The translations under genes and the position numbers were made by a program. Shown here piece by piece: positions 1 through 9,686 of a stretch of DNA of 64,000 bases. The notes under the pieces are model-generated. The model saw nothing but the letters and a program-made list of their open reading frames with translations. It searched no databases and was not told the DNA's origin. Origin of the DNA: Plenodomus lindquistii. Lineage: Eukaryota; Ascomycota; Dothideomycetes; Pleosporales; Leptosphaeriaceae. Every line of letters begins with the position of its first letter. The stretch's first letter is position 1. The DNA lies in contig JANUWI010000001.1 in assembly GCA_025504975.1 (NCBI GenBank), positions 806,001-870,000 of the forward strand. Reading direction: 5' to 3'.

Positions 1-707
1 GCGGCGCCAGTGTCACTTGCTTCCCCTTCGATTACCCCATCCACAAGGTCGCTCACCATTTCGACGGTGTCTTCATCTCCAACGGCCCTGGTGACCCCAC
101 TCACTGCACCGCAACAGTGTACAACCTTCGCAAGCTATTCGAGACCTCCCAGATCCCCATCATGGGCATCTGCATGGGTCATCAGCTGATTGCCCTTGCT
201 GCGGGTGCTAAGACCATCAAACTCAAGTACGGCAACCGTGCTCACAACATCCCGGCCTTGGATCTTACCACCGGCAAGTGCCACATCACCTCGCAGAACC
301 ACGGGTATGCCGTTGATCCCACAACCATCTCCAGCGAATGGAGGGAGTACTTCACCAACCTCAATGACCAGTCGAATGAGGGCTTGATCCACGCCTCTCG
401 TCCCATTTTTAGTGCCCAATTCCACCCCGAAGCCAAGGGCGGTCCCCTCGACTCTGCCTACCTCTTCGACAGGTACATGGAGAATGTCCAGCAGTACAAG
501 GAGCACCAGACTTCGTTCTCCGACAAGAACAACAAGCCAAGCCCGCTTCTGGTTGACTTGCTCAGCAAGGAGCGTGTTGGCGTGCACCCCGCCCAACCTG
601 ACTTTGAGGGTCATGCACCTGGAAGGGTCGAAGACGTCAATGTTGGCGGTCCTGTTGCGCCTTCCTACCAGCCCATCACACAGAAACCTGTTGCAGCTGC
701 CGCTTAG
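1..707 (+). CDS. CPA1: Carbamoyl-phosphate synthase, arginine-specific small subunit (3' part)
   Basis: The 3' end of a class I glutamine amidotransferase. It enters the window already open (frame starting at base 3) and stops at TAG 705-707. It supplies ammonia from glutamine to the large subunit for carbamoyl phosphate in arginine synthesis; fungal Cpa1 is usually mitochondrial. Visible motifs: the SNGPGDP loop, the nucleophile cysteine in GICMGHQL and the catalytic His-Glu in FHPEAKGG. The C-terminal tail of about 60 residues after the amidotransferase core ends in an Ala run and fits the fungal arginine-specific form (arg-2 of Neurospora) rather than the fused pyrimidine enzyme. The start codon and any arginine-attenuator upstream ORF lie outside the window. 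No intron is seen in this part. Confidence 0.93.
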   Translation, partial: GASVTCFPFDYPIHKVAHHFDGVFISNGPGDPTHCTATVYNLRKLFETSQIPIMGICMGHQLIALAAGAKTIKLKYGNRAHNIPALDLTTGKCHITSQNHGYAVDPTTISSEWREYFTNLNDQSNEGLIHASRPIFSAQFHPEAKGGPLDSAYLFDRYMENVQQYKEHQTSFSDKNNKPSPLLVDLLSKERVGVHPAQPDFEGHAPGRVEDVNVGGPVAPSYQPITQKPVAAAA

Positions 708-1266
708 GTTGCAATGCTGTCCAGGTGGGAATCCTGCAAGGTCTCGTTCGTCATGGTGGATAGATTACATTGGAGTTAAGGGACTGTTGAGTTTTGTTGG
801 CGTCACTCGGAACAGACTGAAAATTGTCGGGACTATGGACGAAACTTTTGATCTAGGCATACTTTTCAATACCAATATAAGAATTTGAACTACTCTGCAC
901 TGACGAAGTAGTGCTTACGCCAATGGTAGTGCCTTGGCAATGGCACAGGGTATTTGAGACCCAGATCGACGACATGGCCAACCCTTCAATGGCGGACTCA
1001 CTGTCACACGGGAGGCTTGGTCAGCACCCATGACTCTTCGTACCATGCAATTCGATTTAGAATACAGGTCTGTGCATGGAGATTATCCCTAGACGCAAGG
1101 TATTTGATTCGTCGTTAACAGTCAAACATGATAACATTGGAATTCATGATACGCAACAAAGGAGATTTTGCTCGATCATCAACAACCACACACACACAGC
1201 CTCTGGTACCCTCTCTCTCCTCGTCAACTACCTCACCTCACCAACCCAAAGCACACCTGAGCAACC
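708..1266. other. Intergenic, no gene seen
   Basis: About 560 bases downstream of CPA1. It probably carries the 3' UTR of CPA1. A CA-rich and CT-rich stretch at about 1190-1225 precedes the ATG at 1267. Only short shadow frames are present. Confidence 0.6.
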
Positions 1267-1528
1267 ATGTCTCTAGCTTCCAACGCACCTTCACAATGGA
1301 CTGGCTTCTTCATCAGCCTCCAAAGCCGGTATTAACGCCGCTGTTGAAATCAGTGCGTTCATAGCCTTGATGATCATCGGCTTCTTTTCTTTTTGACGCA
1401 AGCGGAAGGAGGACAAGGACAAGGACAAGGCACATGTAGAATCAAAGAAGTACGAAGCCATTGGAATAGGACATGCACCCGAAGACGATGAAAATGACGT
1501 TTCCGCCCGTCGAACAATGCGCGTATAA
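1267..1528 (+). pseudogene. Broken small single-pass membrane protein gene
   Basis: An ATG at 1267 opens a reading of about 17 residues (ending WTGFFIS). The natural continuation is one base out of frame from 1316: a hydrophobic helix (SAFIALMIIGFFSF), then TGA at 1394-1396, then a basic and acidic tail (RKRKED, later SARRTMRV) that runs to TAA 1526-1528. A helix followed at once by RKRK is the usual layout of a small type III membrane protein. One frameshift plus one in-frame stop suggests decay. An alternative is a short two-exon gene from the ATG at 1295 with an intron from about 1353 (GTGCGT) to about 1402 that would remove the helix; I think this less likely. No family recognised. Confidence 0.38.
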
Positions 1529-1924
1529 TAGGCCACATGATGCTGTGAAGATGCAGGTTTTGAATGTAGGTGGCAAGGCGTACAAGATTGGGGAACTTGT
1601 GAGTTAGTTTGATGGGCCATTTTGCTGTGTCTAGGAATGAAAAGGGTGCGAGAATGGCGGTAGCGAAGAGGAGAAGGCGACGAGGGAATACAAGAGGCAG
1701 ATATGTATGTGCTGTCGACGATTAAAGTAACGACAAAGTACGGGGTTCGTCCGCCCTAGCATTCTACCGCGTAATTTCAAGTTGTTCTCTATTGTGAATA
1801 CTTTTACATTCTAGCGATCAATGATTAGAAGGATCTCAGGAACGACTGAACGATATGCAAAGGAATAAAGTGAGCGCTTTGTCAAAACCGTTGACACTTG
1901 AAATCGAAGAAGTCGACCATTTCC
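1529..1924. other. Intergenic, no gene seen
   Basis: About 400 bases between the broken membrane gene and the 3' end of the minus-strand Ser/Pro-rich gene. Nothing recognisable beyond presumed 3' UTR sequence. Confidence 0.5.
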
Positions 1925-2949
1925 TCATGTTTCCACGCCTTCGGTCAAAGCAACGTCAAAGTACCCTGGATCTTTGGCCCCTTCGCCTGCACTCGTAGAC
2001 TGCGATGTCTTGCGTGGCGCATAATCAAATCTCGGACTAGCCATGCTCGAACTCATCCTCTTGATCGCTTCAAACGTAGCCTGTAGTCTGGTTTGACTAC
2101 CTCCAGGCGTAGGAGGTGGTACAATATCCATCTTTCGCGGAGGCTCCGATGACGTCCTCGAGTGAACCGAGGTGATAGTAGTAGGCCCTCCACTCGCAGT
2201 CTGCGTATGCGAGGCTGCGCGAAAGTGCCTCGGACGCAGTGGGATTCCCGTATTTCCTATTGGGGTACTCGGGCCAGGCTGATCCCTGTTTGTCGGGTCT
2301 GCAAACTCCAATACGACGTGGCTACCACGGCGACTCTCGTACGTCTGGGAGAGGTTGGGGGAACGGGATACTGGCTTACGAGCACCTGGGGTTGGAGGTG
2401 CGGTTGAGTGACCTGATGACGAGTCAGTAGATGATGAATGGTGTCGGCAGAAGAGGAACGAGGGAGCGGGAGAGCCAAACAAGCTATTGAGCTCTTGGGT
2501 GAAGGATGATTGCGAATGGTTTGCTCTACCTCGTGAGTGGCGCGCGGTACCGGCCGTGGGGGGTCGCATCGGATGGGACATGTTAGATGTTGGTAGAGGC
2601 GAGGTCGTCGCACTTGGTGGCGCTGATGAGGATGACTTCACTGTGTGGAAGGAAGTCGAGGGCGTCAACGGCGGTGGACTGACCATCTGTGGAAGATCAT
2701 CGTGTTGACTACTGCGGCTTGGGCTCGGGCTTGGGTCGTGCCGCCTGGTGCAGTCAACAGTCTTGATCTCTGTTGACGGCGACGGGGAACGTGACTTTGT
2801 TCTGCCGGTCCATGTGCTGGAAGCTCCAGTGTTCTCTTTAGTCACCGGGTCCTCGCTGCCCTTTCGGCTTGATCGTCTGTCACTGTTACCGTCGTCGCTT
2901 CTGTGTTTGGCGTCCAGATCGGTAACTGTTGGAGAACGTCAGTCGACAT
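1925..2949 (-). CDS. Ser/Pro/Thr-rich low-complexity protein, function unknown
   Basis: The main exon is open from about 2939 down to the stop at 1925, but has no ATG near its 5' end, so an upstream exon is needed. A good candidate starts at ATG 2949 (MSTDVLQQLPIW), splices at GTAACA (intron about 2889-2834, 56 nt) and enters the main frame at 2833; this gives about 322 residues. The product is rich in Ser, Pro and Thr with many SP/TP sites, so it is probably disordered and phosphorylated. A basic RTKSRSPSPS segment is near the N terminus. There is no membrane segment or known domain. It may be a nuclear or cytoplasmic regulatory protein, but I do not recognise it. The 5' structure is uncertain; the main exon is fairly secure from its length and codon use. 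Confidence 0.55.
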
Positions 2950-3120
2950 TTGTAACCACTAACGACGGTACTTTTCTAGAGTGTAGATGATTGGAGGCCT
3001 CGATGGGCGAGGCTGGAAACAAGGGTCATTCTGAGTGCTAGTAATCCCTCTGGTATATTCTACTCACTACCAGTATGTCAGTCAGAAGTCTAGCCTTGCA
3101 TGATTGATCCTAGAAGCATC

Positions 3121-3943
3121 TCACCCCTGTGTATCTCCAAACTCCTTTTGAAGATTAGCCAGTCGCTCCTCGTATGACTCTGTCAGAGTATTGGATATAG
3201 TGTTCAGAGTCTCAACGGCGTTGCTATCCGGCTTCCAATCGACAGGACACAAAACGCCGTGTTTAGCGACAGCCTGGAATGCCTCAAGAAGACGCAGAGC
3301 CTCCAGTACACTGCGGCCGACGGTGAGATTATTTAGTGTCACCTATAGCACACTTGAATCAGTCCCTGGTATATGTAGATGAACTTGTTGCTAATTATTG
3401 CTGAGCAAACTTACTTGCTGCACGATACCCTCGCCATCCAGTATGAACATGCCTCTGAGACTGACACCCTCCTCCTCGATCAAGACCCCGTAGTCTTTCG
3501 CGATACGATGGTTTGCATCGCTCAATAATGGAATGTCGATCTGTCCCAACCCACCGTACTGTCTCGGTACGTTCTGCCAGTGCCACAAGGAGTGCTTCGT
3601 ATCGACTGAGACGAAGACAACACTGCAGTTTCTATCCTTGAATTCATCGAGGCAGTTTTGGAAGGCAAGAACTTCGGTCGGGCAGACAAAGCTGAAAGCT
3701 GCGGGTATGAATAAAATTATCAACCACGGAGCATCTGCATCTGGTTCCTCGCCCTGAATGGTGGGACGTATATATGTATTGATCGATACGTCTGTGTAAC
3801 ACAGTCAGTGAATGAGAAGAATCAAAACACTCGAGTGCCTTCGTGGCGAATCGATGCGTACCTGCAATAACACCTTTGATCACTGCCTCGCATTCAAAGT
3901 AAGGTGCTTTGTGCCCTACGCGTACATGGCCCAAGGAACTCAT
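3121..3943 (-). CDS. Typical 2-Cys peroxiredoxin (thioredoxin peroxidase)
   Basis: Three exons: 3943-3862, 3791-3415 and 3342-3121, with introns of 70 and 72 nt, giving 226 residues. It reduces H2O2 and organic peroxides with electrons from thioredoxin. The peroxidatic cysteine is in FVCPTE (about residue 64) and the resolving cysteine is in GVLCPVDW (about residue 185); the 121-residue spacing matches typical 2-Cys enzymes such as yeast Tsa1. The GGLGQIDIPL segment is also characteristic. The start MSSLGHV was chosen because it begins the conserved region; an in-frame extension lies upstream but adds no recognisable targeting signal. It is probably cytosolic. A mitochondrial Prx1-type (1-Cys) enzyme is excluded by the resolving cysteine. 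Confidence 0.93.
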
Positions 3944-4954
3944 GATGAAATGCTTCTCAAGTGTAGATGGTAGAGGACGGTGCAAAAGTGTAGTCGTTTT
4001 CTCGTAGAGTTGCACGTTCTTTAGACAAGATTTGAAGATCGACCTCGTCGTCTCGGGTCAGGTTTATGGCTCATATCCTTTATACCCTTGATTTAAAGGC
4101 CCTTTTCGCCGCCCATCATGTCTCATCCGCATTCGATGAGAAGGTCGCCGACATTGCGCGTTCTACGTGTCTCTACCGCTCGTGGTAGAGTTTCAGCCGA
4201 GCATCTTTGATGGTTGTTCTAGGCAAGCGTACGACCTGACTTGACGCTTATTGGGATGGGATGCGATCCCGACTCGTGCGAACTCTACTCGTTAGTAAAG
4301 ATTGAGACAGGTCCGGGGTGTAGGAGAAGTGTCAAGGTAGTATCTGAGTGGCCTGAATTTTGAACGGAACCTCGGCTCCTCTAGCACAATTATAGCGGAT
4401 GCATCCTTGCGAGGGTGTTGACGGCGGCATTCATTGTGAGGTGGAAACGGCAGGGCGAGTGTCTTAGACACACTCCTTGAGCATCGAGGGCTCCTTTGTG
4501 TACGAGCAATTCAAGAGTGCTCGAGGCAATGCGCCGGCGTAGCTGAACAGATCGTGGTCAATTTCGGTGGCATTAGGGTTCTTGGGTTGGTGGTGGCGAC
4601 CAAAGCGTCTTTGGAGAAGCGTCTTGGAGGATGAAGGAAGTCACGATTCGCAGGTCAGTAAGGTAGCGCCGTCGTGCCGCCGAGAGCTGGTCGAGACCTC
4701 ACGTCTGGCGTATTGAATGGTGACTATATCTCAAACCTCATACCAGTCACTTTTGCTGTCTTGCACTGCATTTCCACAGAGGTAACGACCGCAAAGAGGA
4801 TAGATAGTATACGTCGTAGTTCCAGAATCACAAGCGTCCTGGCGCAGGGTCCAGACATCCTCATGTCGTCTCAATAGCTCAATGCCAGACGTAAGAACAG
4901 TGACGTATCAACTTCAACACCATGCCATTTAGTAAATTAGTGGGTATCGCTATG
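3944..4954. other. Intergenic, no gene seen
   Basis: About 1 kb between the peroxiredoxin start (minus strand) and the 3' end of PEX8. The part next to 3944 should hold the peroxiredoxin promoter. I see no repeat, RNA gene or convincing exon. Confidence 0.55.
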
Positions 4955-7129
4955 CTACAACTTGCTCCTCATGACGTATCTTTCCTCCACAGGCAATGCG
5001 CCACTCATCATTGCCATGTCTGCGGGATAGCCTTCTCTTCCATATAAGACGAGCTCCCTACCTCCTCTTGTTGTCCACCAGGTGACTGCGACGCCACTGC
5101 GCTCTGCATCCATCTCACCGCTTACAAGCACTTCCCAGTATCTTGCTCTCACCGTATCTTGCATGTTGCTATCGCCGATCTGATTCAAGAGTTCTGCGCA
5201 TAGTGGTAGCCATTCTTCGAGCAAATGTATAGGAAGAAACGGCAGGGAGTCGATGAGTGTCAAGGCAAGGACAGCTTGCTCTGATAGCGCAGGTGGCGGC
5301 GCGTCGGATCCTTGGAGCGCAAGCGCAACCGCGTCAGGTGGTAAAGCTTCGACTGGGGCATTCAAGGCACGATGGAAGACTAGCTCTAGTAAGGTTGCGG
5401 GTAGGTCTGGGTGCGTTGCTGAAAGTGTAGATGGCGGGGCTGTGACTCGCATCAGAGTCTTGAACACCAGACGAAATTGGCGTGGTGACAGATTGTGTGG
5501 GAACACTCGAAAGAGGGCGTCAATATAGAAGGGGAGATGTTTTGCCGTGATCTCGGCCGACTGTGGTGCAGAGAGGACAGCCAACATGACGCTGTGTGCA
5601 GCCTCAAAGACGGGCAGCATATGACGATTTTCGCCAGCTGCCAGGTACGGTACGGCCGATGCTACTAACAAGTCCTCATTGGTAGCTGGTGACAGTACGA
5701 GCGTGAAGTGTTCGGCCGTATTGAGGAAGTACAGATCTAGGATGCGGTCTAATGGGTGACGTGGAATTTGACCTAGTTGCTGTGGTGCGATGGACTTGAG
5801 GAACTTGTCGGCATGATTGGGATATGCGGAGAGTATATCGATGGCGGTGAGGTAGACAAAGGTATGTTGGGAGAAAGATGCGGGCCCAAGGCGCGAAGTG
5901 ATGAAATAGAGATGTCGCAGTGTCTGGAGTGCTTGCGATGAGAGTATGGGTGCGATGGCGTCGCTTGCGAGTGCCCGATCACCCAAGGTCCGGATGAGAA
6001 CGCCTCGTAGGATGATTGTGGTGGCGAACAAGGCAGCCTTGAGAAGGGTCCAGAGCTTTGGCGTAGTAACGTTGAGCGCCTCGTCTTCCAACTGCGCTGC
6101 CTCTTCGGCGGGATCGACATCTGAGAACTTGATCTGTCGCCATTGGGTTGTGAGAGCGCGCGCAAAGCTCGCGAGGTCGTCCATCATGGTCTGTATGAGC
6201 CATGGGTTCTTTACATTTTCAACCGAATGCGCAATCAGGCGTGACAAGGGGCCCATTGAGGCCACGAGCGGTCTGTTGAGGATATTTTCGACCTGTCTAT
6301 ACGAGCTGGAAAGTGTGCTCCAGTCGAGTCTGCCGCTCTGGGCTACTCGCACGTCGAGATCCAGGCCGCCGAGAAAATATGCCGACTGGAAGCCTTCGCT
6401 CGAGTAGTATGCCGTGCCGATCAAGACGGGCAAGAGGAGATCGTAGTCCAGCTGTGCCCGTTCCATGGGGGCCAGGGTTGCAAACGTGTGATTCAAGACC
6501 AAGGTGATGGTCTGGCCGCCCAGCCCGTCCGTCTCGGATCGCTCGCGCACCTCGACAAGCGCGAGGTTGGTCGCGCGCACCAGGGCCGCTTCTACTCTCT
6601 TCCGGATGGCCGACATCCAGTACAGAGGCAGGCCCTGCTCCTCGAGGTTGCCGATGCCGACCAACAGCCCGCCCAGGACGACGAGGTGCTTCCATCGCGG
6701 GCTCCGGTCGTCTGCCCCCGCGACGATTGCGCGAATCCACTCGTCGAGCGTGAGGCCGCCGCCGACGGGCGCCTGGCCCGGCAGCACCTCGGGCGCCTTG
6801 TGCAAGCGCGCCTCGTGGTGGTGGGTGGTGAGGGTGGTGACGGCGGCGTGGAAGACGGACAGCAGGCGCAAGGGGGTGCGGACGCCGTCGGGGCGGTCCC
6901 ACAGCGCCGGGGCGGTCAGGAGGTGCGAGGTGAGGAGACTGAGGTTATGGCGGTTGCTCAGCGTGGTGAGCAGCGACGAGGCGGTGCCCAGCAGGCTGCA
7001 GTGGTCTATATGTCAGTCTGGGCTGGGGCATGCCGAGGTCGGGGGGAATGCGCACCGAGGCGTGTCCTGCTGGTCTGTCCATGTTTGCAGCGAGCGCAGC
7101 AGCGTCGTCAGCAGGCGGTCCGCCGGCAT
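4955..7129 (-). CDS. PEX8: Peroxin 8, intraperoxisomal import factor
   Basis: Two exons: 7129-7056 and 6995-4955, with a 60-nt intron (GTGCGC to CTGCAG, branch site CTGAC), giving 704 residues. The protein begins MPADRLLTTLLRSLQ and ends in SKL, a perfect type 1 peroxisomal targeting signal. Pex8 is a luminal peripheral protein of the peroxisomal membrane that links the docking and RING subcomplexes during matrix import. The body is mostly helical and leucine-rich with no catalytic motif, as expected. Length, N-terminal sequence and the C-terminal SKL together support the call; other large PTS1 proteins without enzyme motifs are few. The 5' part is very GC-rich. It is compressed against the TMEM170-like gene, with only about 250 bases between the two start codons. 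Confidence 0.82.
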
Positions 7130-7270
7130 CTTTCATGGGGGGTCGTGCCTGTCCAGGGCTGGTGTTGTGGTGACGGTGAGCAGGCGCAGGCATCGCGCCG
7201 CAAGGCCGAGGCTACTAGAGTAACCACCGACGCGACGATTCGCTCTGGTGGGCGACGTCACCAGCCACAA

Positions 7271-7332
7271 CAAGACAAAAGACAAGACAAAAGACAAGAC
7301 AAAAGACAAGACAAGACAAGACAAAACAAGAC
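7271..7332. repeat. ACAAAAGACAAG-type 12-bp tandem repeat
   Basis: A purine-rich tandem of about five units with period 12 decaying to period 5 (ACAAG) at its 3' end. It lies in the short intergenic space between the divergent starts of PEX8 and the TMEM170-like gene, so it sits in a shared promoter or 5' UTR. Confidence 0.9.
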
Positions 7333-7382
7333 GACGTGCACGCGGACACACACTCGTAGCACGCCATGGGCATGTCGCAGCG

Positions 7383-7922
7383 ATGAGGTGTGTATGGCAC
7401 ATTTCCCTACCGCTGCCCCTACCTGCCCCCTAATGCCCATGCAGCTTCATCCAGCGCGTCGACAGCGCTGCGCCGCTGGGCTACACGACTCCACCCTTCC
7501 CATCCCTCTACTGGCCCCTCCCCGCCAGCGCCTCCCAGCCAATCTACCTCTACAAGCCATCCGACATCCTCCGCTTCACCGTCTACTGGACCCTCCTTTC
7601 CGTAGGCAGCGTGCATCTCATCACTGCCTTGTGGGCATGCATCGTGCAATGGCGCAATTGGAGGCTGATTTGGATCGTCGTGCCCTTGTTCTGCTTCATC
7701 GGAGCCGTCGAGGCTCTCATCTCCGGAGCTCTGGTCGGAGGACTGTAAGTCCTTGCCAGGCTTGGTGCGCCACGTGCCCTTGCTAATTGCCATATCCTCA
7801 GCCTAGGCGGTGTCTACCAAGCTGGTTATTTTGAAATGTCCACCTGGATACCCTTCGTATGGGCCGTCATCAGCATGCTGGTACTAATCTTGTCATCCTT
7901 TGCCATCTACGGAGGCTTGTGA
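7383..7922 (+). CDS. TMEM170-family integral membrane protein
   Basis: Three coding exons: 7383-7387 (only ATGAG), 7445-7744 and 7802-7922, giving 141 residues. The 5-nt first exon is inferred because exon 2 has an in-frame stop just upstream of its acceptor, and ATGAG followed by GTGTGT splices exactly into MSFIQRVDS. Family signatures are FPSLYWPL, the three hydrophobic helices (about VYWTLLSVGSVHLITALW, LIWIVVPLFCFIGAVEAL and WIPFVWAVISMLVLIL) and GGVYQAGYFEMSTW. TMEM170 proteins act in the ER or nuclear envelope and help shape membranes; the fungal role is poorly known. The intron in front of exon 3 is in the most conserved part (GGL/LGG). The gene is head-to-head with PEX8. Confidence 0.83.
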
Positions 7923-8152
7923 TGTATAGTGGTGGGAGATGATGAGCACAGCTATTAGTCAAGTAGGCATTCACAAGGCGTCAGGATGAACACGTCTTCG
8001 AGCATGTCGTTTGGGATAAAAGGGCGTTCACTGATTGTGAGGGTTTCTACGACGGTGGCATTTCGAGCGTGAGGAAATTCGAGTGTTTTAAGTGCAATGA
8101 CAGGAACTAATTAGAGTGATAGTGCTCGTACCGCATCGTCAAAGATGAGCCA

Positions 8153-9175
8153 TTACATGTCAGCACCCCCCTCCACCGTAACCCCCGCCAATCGACCACT
8201 CTTAAACTCATCAACAATCCCCTCCATAGTCCACCATTCCACCCCCTCGTGTCCATTGACCCACTCGATGAACCTCTCATGCAACAAAACGACCTGTGGT
8301 TTCCCACTGACCTGCGGATGCACGCTAATCGGAAACACAAAGCTCCCACCCTCCTCACACTCCCTGTACAGATACTCAAACTGCTCTTTCCACAGACGCT
8401 CGATAACCGCCGTGTCGACGAAGCCGTGAGTGCTAGGCTGCGATAGCGAGAGCTGGAATGGCGGCCAGTCGTCAAGGTGCCAGTTGGCCGGGATTTCGAC
8501 GACACTGGAGAGGTGCAGGGTTGACATGGGATGCATCCAGTGAGAGGCGGGTTTCGAGGTATCAGTTTCGATGTAGGTGGTTAGGTGGGGGCTGGGCACG
8601 TAGTAGGGTTGTGAGTCATGGTGCATGAAAGAGTGGTCGTATTCCTGTAGTCCTGTCAACATTGGAGTTTCGAGACATGATTAGGTAGATGTACGTACGA
8701 TGCCAAACTCTTCGAGCAGTTTGATAGTCTCCTTGCTTGTGCTCCATGCCGGTGCTGTCCAGCCCCGAGGACGCTTTCCGACAATGTCGGTTAGGGTCTG
8801 GATACTCTTCCCTAGTACATCTCGTTGTTGTTGCTCGCTCAGTGTGGAGACGAATTCATGTGTGTAGCCGTGGAGTCCGATCTCGTGTCCCCCTTGTACA
8901 ATCTTGCGAATTTGCTTGGGGAAAGACTCTGCTGAGTGCGCTGGCGTGAACCATGTCGCCTTTATATCGTATTTGTGGAACAACTTGAGGAGTCGATCGA
9001 TGCCAACCGTTGCGCCGAAGATGCCACGGGAAATGTCAGTTGGATTGGCAGGCGCGCCCGTCTTTGTGTTCAACCTAGAGGGCCATGAGTTTCATTCGGT
9101 TACGAGGCATTGTTGTACTTACCATCCGCTTACGGCATCAATATCAACGCCATAGGAACAGAGAACTCGTTTCAT
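8153..9175 (-). CDS. NodB-fold polysaccharide deacetylase / cyclic-amide hydrolase (PgdA/PuuE type)
   Basis: Three exons: 9175-9123, 9074-8699 and 8644-8153, with introns of 48 and 54 nt, giving 306 residues. There is no signal peptide, so it is probably cytosolic, unlike secreted chitin deacetylases. NodB features are VDIDAVSGW (catalytic/metal Asp 11 and 13) and HGYTH (metal His 86 and 90), then RGWTAPAW and the late VHPQVSGK region. This layout is that of PgdA/PuuE-like enzymes, a branch that includes allantoinase PuuE and a Helicobacter enzyme with weak peptidoglycan activity; some members open cyclic imides. The substrate cannot be told from sequence. It is head-to-head with the acyltransferase-like gene, 511 bases between starts, which suggests shared control. 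Confidence 0.85.
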
Positions 9176-9686
9176 GATTATCTATTTCCAATTGTTTCGT
9201 TCGTTGATTCGCTGTAGTTAACACACCACACTAAAGCTTCTACTAAAAGTAAACAAGTTATACGTGTATTCTCTACGAGCAGTAGAGATAATATTCTGTT
9301 AAACCTTATATGCATTTGTTGTCTCCCTGCTGCTATATAGGCTGAAGCGTCATACTGTTAACGGGAGGTGGGGACACAATAAATACGAGCTCTTTCGGAA
9401 ACTGTCATTCGTCACCACAGCGGTTGTCAGGGCCTCCTGCGGACATGCAGTAATGTTGCGCCTCGACGCACGAATGAGATGGTGATCAGGAGCGGGGCAT
9501 ATTGTGCGGGCGGAGCTCAGCACCGGGGTGAGTGAGGGGCAGATATGGAAAGGCTAGATACGGTCGAGCTGACTGCTGCGGAAGATGTTCTCGGATAGCG
9601 TGTAATGGCCCGGTGAAAGCGTACACAAAACTTTATACGTAGACTCTCAGAGTTTGTCTACCCAATATACCAAGAGAGTGTTCGAA
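9176..9686. promoter_or_regulatory. Shared promoter region of the NodB and acyltransferase-like genes
   Basis: A 511-base space between two divergent start codons, so it should hold both promoters. It is AT-richer than its flanks around 9230-9320 and contains a TATA-like CTATATAGG at about 9333. No specific regulator site is claimed. Confidence 0.4.

Noticed and set aside
6488..7786. Long plus-strand open frame of 432 residues antisense to PEX8
   Set aside because: It mirrors the GC-rich PEX8 coding sequence, is Arg/Gln-rich with no domain, and runs through the repeat and into the TMEM170 gene in the wrong frame.
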